Below, one piece after another: positions 64,000-64,000 of a stretch of 64,000 nt of DNA. The position numbers were made by a program, and so were the translations under genes. Within the stretch, counting starts at the first letter, position 1, and the number at the start of each line of letters is the position of its first letter. The notes beneath the pieces were generated by a model. That model was given only the letters and a program-made list of their open reading frames with translations. It did no database searches and had not been told where the DNA came from. Source of the DNA: SHZL01 sp963784425 (lineage in GTDB: Bacteria > Pseudomonadota > Gammaproteobacteria > Xanthomonadales > SZUA-36); NCBI GenBank assembly GCA_963784425.1, contig CAWARM010000005.1, positions 70,218-134,217 on the forward strand, written 5' to 3'.

Positions 64000-64000
64000 A

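Noticed and set aside
1..64000. CRISPR arrays, tRNA or rRNA genes
   Set aside because: No regularly spaced short repeats or rRNA-like sequence, and no tRNA-like cloverleaf segment was noticed on either strand. Only the REP, MITE-like and hairpin repeats described were found.

Overview
The window looks like a chromosome segment of a GC-rich gammaproteobacterium, probably marine or sediment-dwelling. The grounds are an E. coli-like four-subunit fumarate reductase, PotFGHI-type transporters, large TonB receptors with DUF6445 and TPR-sulfotransferase neighbours, and REP-like palindromes. No rRNA or tRNA gene or CRISPR array was seen, and the species cannot be named from sequence reading alone.

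Left edge (1-3.6 kb): the N-terminal part of a TonB-dependent receptor, a TPR-sulfotransferase and a DUF6445 protein. From 3.6 to 25.4 kb lies a large amine-catabolism locus built around a divergent promoter at about 13.1 kb. Leftward run a BetI-like TetR regulator, an acyl-CoA dehydrogenase, two tandem PotF-like binding proteins, PotG, PotH, PotI, a Rieske oxygenase and a MetF-like enzyme. Rightward run a class III aminotransferase, two phytoene-desaturase-like flavoproteins, a GcvT-like folate aminomethyltransferase, an ADP-forming acyl-CoA synthetase, an aldehyde dehydrogenase, an enoyl-CoA hydratase and a glutamine-synthetase-like ligase. Together they suggest import of a polyamine-like or N-methylated amine, oxidative demethylation into the folate pool and conversion of the carbon skeleton to CoA esters. 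The substrate is unknown. The same multi-hairpin element occurs, sense-oriented, just upstream of both the Rieske and the GcvT-like genes.

From 25.5 to 26.7 kb a winged-helix/ATPase/STAS-like protein sits behind six helically phased TTGACA boxes. From 26.7 to 50.9 kb is a respiratory island: a predicted rhodoquinone synthase (RquA) with FrdABCD, an MtrA/MtrB outer-membrane electron conduit behind an FNR-like box, a protoporphyrinogen oxidase, three multiheme/cytochrome-b fusion proteins, a degenerate receiver-domain membrane protein and several mono- to tetraheme cytochromes. I count 52 CXXCH motifs in 11 proteins. The logic is anaerobic or micro-oxic electron traffic between the quinone pool, periplasm and cell surface.

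From 51 to 57 kb are a P-type cation ATPase, a second MetF-family protein, a SAM methyltransferase and an MFS transporter. From 57 to 64 kb are a TonB receptor, a GntR regulator, an aldo/keto reductase and two enolase-superfamily paralogs, a probable sugar-acid locus. One of the enolase paralogs has lost catalytic residues.

Six otherwise intact genes are each broken by what looks like one extra base. The uniform sign points to sequence errors more than to gene decay.
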